Below, one piece after another: positions 61,717 through 64,000 of a stretch of 64,000 bases of DNA. Below the pieces are notes generated by a model. It saw only the letters and a list, made by a program, of their open reading frames with translations. It was not told the origin of the DNA and made no database searches. How positions within the stretch are numbered: the stretch's first letter is position 1; each line of letters begins with the position of its first letter. The position numbers were made by a program, and so were the translations under genes. The stretch comes from an uncultured Spirochaetia bacterium (GTDB lineage Bacteria > Spirochaetota > Spirochaetia > SZUA-6 > Bin103): NCBI GenBank assembly GCA_958296075.1, contig CATQHW010000001.1:849752-913751 (forward strand), read 5' to 3'.

Positions 61717-62942
61717 CGCCGCAGCGGCTCGACCGGGAACGCGACGGCAAGGCGATCCGGCGCATCTGGCGGGAGGCGGGTTGGACCGCGGAGGGCCACC
61801 AGGAGCGCGCCCTCGACCTCTGCCTGAAGCGCTTCAGCGGTTGGGTGGCGCGCCTCGACGGCGAAGCGGAGTCGGCCGTCCTCACCTCCCCCGGATCGAT
61901 GCGCTACCAGGAGGCCGATCTCGGCCTCTGCGGAGTGATGATGGTTGCGACCAGCCGGGTGGCGCGCCGTCAAGGGCTGGCCGGCCGGTTGACCGCTGCG
62001 GCGCTGGCGGAAGCGGCCGGCGCCGGCATGGCGGTCGCCGGCCTGGGGATGTTCGAGCAGGGGTTCTACGACCGGCTGGGCTTCGGCAGCATGCCGTACC
62101 TCGTCGGTCTGAACTTCGATCCGGCCAAGCTGCGCGTGCCGGCCCGATTCCGCCCGCCGCGCCGGCTGACCGCCGATGACGCCGCATCGATGCACGCCAA
62201 CCGCTGCGCGCGGATGCGCGCGCACGGTTCGGCGGTCTTCGATGAGCCGGCGGTGACCGAAGCCGACGTGCGGTGGGCGAAGAACGGCTTCGGGCTGGGA
62301 TATTTCGAGGGCGACCGGTTGACCCATCACCTCTTTGCCGACGCCGAGGATGAGAACGGCCCGTACTCGATCTGGTGGCTCGCCTACCGGAGCGGCGGCC
62401 AGTTGCTGGAGCTGTTGGCGCTGATCGCCGGCCTGTCGGACCAGGTCCACCAGGTGCGGATGCCCGAGCCGCTGCACCTGCAGATGCAGGACCTGCTCGA
62501 CTGGCCGTTGCGCGGCCTGTCAGTCACGCGGAGCGCCAAGCACGAACAACGCTTCGACGCGGTGTCGTGGCAACAGCTCCGCATCCTGGACCTGCGGCGG
62601 TGCATCGCCGCGACGCGGACGACGCGGCCCGTGAGGTTCAATCTTACCCTCTCCGATCCGGTCGAGCGGTATCTGGACGGAGCCGAGTCGGTGGCGAGCG
62701 GCTGGCGGGGAATCGCGGGCGAGTATGCGGTCGTCCTGGACCGGGTCTCGGCGGTCGAGCCGGGCCATCGCGTCGGCCTCCCGAAGCTGCGCGCGTCGGC
62801 GGGCGCCTTCTCGCGCCTGTGGGCCGGCGTGCGGCCGGCCGCCTCGCTGGCGCTCACCGACGACCTGGCCGGTCCGGCGGACCTGCTCGCCGATCTGGAC
62901 CGCGCCCTGCCGCCGCCGCCGCAGTTCGACTGGATGTTCTGA
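61713..62942 (+). CDS. Eis-like GNAT acetyltransferase
   Basis: 409 residues from the ATG at 61713, overlapping the peptidase stop by four bases. A GNAT fold is seen in LGLCGVMMVATSRVARRQGL and AGRLTAAALAEAAGAGMAVA (acetyl-CoA loop R-R-Q-G-L-A-G-R-L). It is followed by a second acetyltransferase-like half and a C-terminal SCP2-like domain (RPVRFNLTLSDPVERYLDG), the three-part layout of Eis proteins. It would acetylate an amine substrate; its physiological target is unknown. Confidence 0.85.
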   Translation: MTPQRLDRERDGKAIRRIWREAGWTAEGHQERALDLCLKRFSGWVARLDGEAESAVLTSPGSMRYQEADLGLCGVMMVATSRVARRQGLAGRLTAAALAEAAGAGMAVAGLGMFEQGFYDRLGFGSMPYLVGLNFDPAKLRVPARFRPPRRLTADDAASMHANRCARMRAHGSAVFDEPAVTEADVRWAKNGFGLGYFEGDRLTHHLFADAEDENGPYSIWWLAYRSGGQLLELLALIAGLSDQVHQVRMPEPLHLQMQDLLDWPLRGLSVTRSAKHEQRFDAVSWQQLRILDLRRCIAATRTTRPVRFNLTLSDPVERYLDGAESVASGWRGIAGEYAVVLDRVSAVEPGHRVGLPKLRASAGAFSRLWAGVRPAASLALTDDLAGPADLLADLDRALPPPPQFDWMF

Positions 62943-62962
62943 GGTTCCAAAGGAGCGCTGAC

Positions 62963-63691
62963 GTGGACGACTACACCGCCGCGACCTACGGCGACCGCAT
63001 CGCGGAAGTGTACGACCGGATGATCCCCAGCTCCGCCGTCGTGCAGCCGCTGGCGCGGCTGGCGGGCAGTGGCCGCGCCCTGGAGTTGGGCATCGGCACC
63101 GGCAGAGTGGCCCTGCCATTGGCCGCATGCGGCGTCGACGTGCACGGCATCGACGCCTCCGAGGCAATGGTGGAACGGCTGCGCGCCAAGCCCGACGGCA
63201 GCGCCATCCCCGTTACCATCGGCGACTTCGCCGACTTTCGCATGGACGTCGGATTCGACCTGATCTTCGCGGTATTCAATACCTTCTTCATGCTGCTCAC
63301 CCAGGAACGGCAGGTCCGGTGCTTCGCGCGCGCGGCCGAGCACCTTACCGCCGATGGCGTGTTTCTGATCGAAGCGTTCGTCCCCGACCTGACGCGCTAC
63401 GTGCGCGGCCAGAACGTGAACGTGACCACTCTGGAGACGGACATGGCGCTGCTCGACCTGACGCGCCATGACGCTGCCGGCCAGCGCGTGACCCTCCAGC
63501 ACGTGCTGATCACCGGAGCGGGAACGCGGCTCTATCCGGCGCAACTCCGCTACGCCTGGCCTTCCGAGCTGGACCTGATGGCCCGCCTCGCCGGCCTTCG
63601 CCTGCGCGAGCGCTGGAGCGACTGGAACGGCGCTCCGTTCACCTCTTCCAGCACCAACCACATCTCCCTCTACGAGTTCGCGCGCGGGTAG
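62963..63691 (+). CDS. Class I SAM-dependent methyltransferase
   Basis: 242 residues. GTG start at 62963, eight bases after AGGAG; the longer open frame upstream is antisense-like and is ignored. Motif I ALELGIGTGRVALPLA (about residue 37), motif II VHGIDASEAMV, and the post-I FDLIFAVFNTFFML define a Rossmann methyltransferase of the UbiE/SmtA type. The substrate is not evident. It follows the acetyltransferase gene by 20 bases and is probably in the same operon. Confidence 0.92.
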   Translation: MDDYTAATYGDRIAEVYDRMIPSSAVVQPLARLAGSGRALELGIGTGRVALPLAACGVDVHGIDASEAMVERLRAKPDGSAIPVTIGDFADFRMDVGFDLIFAVFNTFFMLLTQERQVRCFARAAEHLTADGVFLIEAFVPDLTRYVRGQNVNVTTLETDMALLDLTRHDAAGQRVTLQHVLITGAGTRLYPAQLRYAWPSELDLMARLAGLRLRERWSDWNGAPFTSSSTNHISLYEFARG

Positions 63692-63711
63692 CCGCGCGCG
63701 GCGACGCCTGG

Positions 63712-63717
63712 TACGCT
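63712..63717 (+). promoter_or_regulatory. Putative -10 box TACGCT before a leaderless start
   Basis: TACGCT is followed by five bases and the ATG at 63723, with TG just upstream (CTGGTACGCT), the same pattern as at 51275. No Shine-Dalgarno is present. Confidence 0.4.
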
Positions 63718-63722
63718 CCGCC

Positions 63723-63837
63723 ATGGCGTACTTCAAGAAGCTGGTCGGCGAGCGATGCTACCTGTCGCCCATCGACCCGGACGACGCGCCGGCGTTCGCC
63801 GAGTGGGTCAACGATACGGAAGTGGCCGCCGGCGTTA
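63723..63837 (+). pseudogene. Truncated GNAT (RimJ/RimL-type) acetyltransferase, N terminus only
   Basis: MAYFKKLVGERCYLSPIDPD and then AFAEWVNDTEVA are the first 40 residues of a RimJ/RimL-type acetyltransferase (K-L-V-G-E-R-x-Y-L-S-P-I). After about 63840 the sequence no longer belongs to that family, and the frame stops near 63893. The gene is cut by the permease fragments that follow. Confidence 0.65.
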
Positions 63838-64000
63838 CCCTCACTGCCTCTGCATCGTCCTGCCCTTCCTGCACGTGGCGGCGGTCTCGTTGAGCAGCAA
63901 GAGGAGTCGGCCGAGGTGGACGGAGCGTCCGAATTCGCGATTCTCTTTCGGATCGTCTTCGCCCTCATCGTTCCCATGGTCGCCGCCTTCACCATCATTT
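63838..64000 (+). pseudogene. Scrambled fragments of a YtcP/CarB-type sugar permease
   Basis: In one frame CIVLPFLHVAAVSLSS resembles the first membrane segment of YtcP-like permeases. Immediately after, in another frame, EESAEVDGASEFAILFRIVF then LIVPMVAAFTI is the central EAA-type loop. The roughly 100 residues that should lie between are missing and the frame is shifted. The window ends inside this fragment. Compare the intact permease at 32441-33361. Confidence 0.65.

Noticed and set aside
1..64000. tRNA, rRNA or riboswitch
   Set aside because: No convincing cloverleaf, rRNA segment or riboswitch core was seen in the intergenic gaps, most of which are under 150 bases. A covariance-model search would settle it.

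Overview
The window is one continuous stretch of very GC-rich, gene-dense bacterial DNA from an organism I cannot name with certainty. The gene content fits an uncultured, possibly host- or sponge-associated carbohydrate degrader. It includes LplB/YtcP-type sugar permeases with no dedicated ATPase, several glycosidase-like TIM barrels, three phytanoyl-CoA dioxygenase (PhyH) genes, a sulfatase, hydantoinase/oxoprolinase genes and a proteusin-type leader relic. Uncultured Spirochaetota or Poribacteria-like lineages would fit, but this is inference from gene content only. Several starts have a TANNNT box 5-7 bases before the ATG and no Shine-Dalgarno, which suggests some leaderless transcription.

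Region 1 (1-12.4 kb) is a mixed catabolic region. It holds the first codons of a DppB-type permease at the left edge, three GHL10-like TIM-barrel proteins (175-1860, 2354-3961, 7036-8700), a small DUF5678-like/retropepsin pair behind a perfect palindrome, a DppD/DppF ATPase pair, a CehA-like PHP hydrolase, an FG-GAP/ASPIC-UnbV secreted protein and a coiled-coil membrane protein. Region 2 (12.4-21.3 kb) is one minus-strand run, probably an operon: two tandem PhyH dioxygenases, an ABC exporter, a sulfatase, HyuA and HyuB. Region 3 (21.4-38.8 kb) looks like a host-glycan utilisation locus: three GH101-like proteins (two of them a recent tandem duplication), two GH32-like proteins, two CUT1 permeases, a beta-helix (GH110-like) protein, a solute-binding protein followed by a textbook terminator, and an unrecognised protein of probable alpha/alpha-toroid fold.

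Region 4 (38.8-60 kb) is a defence island. Its core is a type 2 BREX (Pgl) system: pglY, pglZ, pglW and pglX, all on the minus strand. I see neither brxD nor brxHI. Instead, pglX is followed by three genes of visibly lower GC: a TIR-domain/AAA ATPase, an unrecognised 315-residue protein and a SPPY-type DNA methyltransferase. Every junction in this run, starting at the pglX stop, is an ATGA overlap, so the foreign cassette is translationally coupled to BREX. A PhyH gene sits in reverse orientation between pglZ and pglW. The island edges carry debris: a DUF1524/HNH nuclease tail on the left, and on the right a broken Rpn-family gene, a frameshifted NHLP (proteusin) leader gene and a stub copy of the pglW 5' end.

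Region 5 (60-64 kb) returns to ordinary genes: an M14 carboxypeptidase-like protein, an Eis-like GNAT acetyltransferase and a SAM methyltransferase. The window ends in a truncated GNAT gene joined to scrambled pieces of a sugar permease.

The most interesting item is the BREX type 2 core with a coupled TIR-ATPase/unknown/methyltransferase module where brxD and brxHI would be expected.
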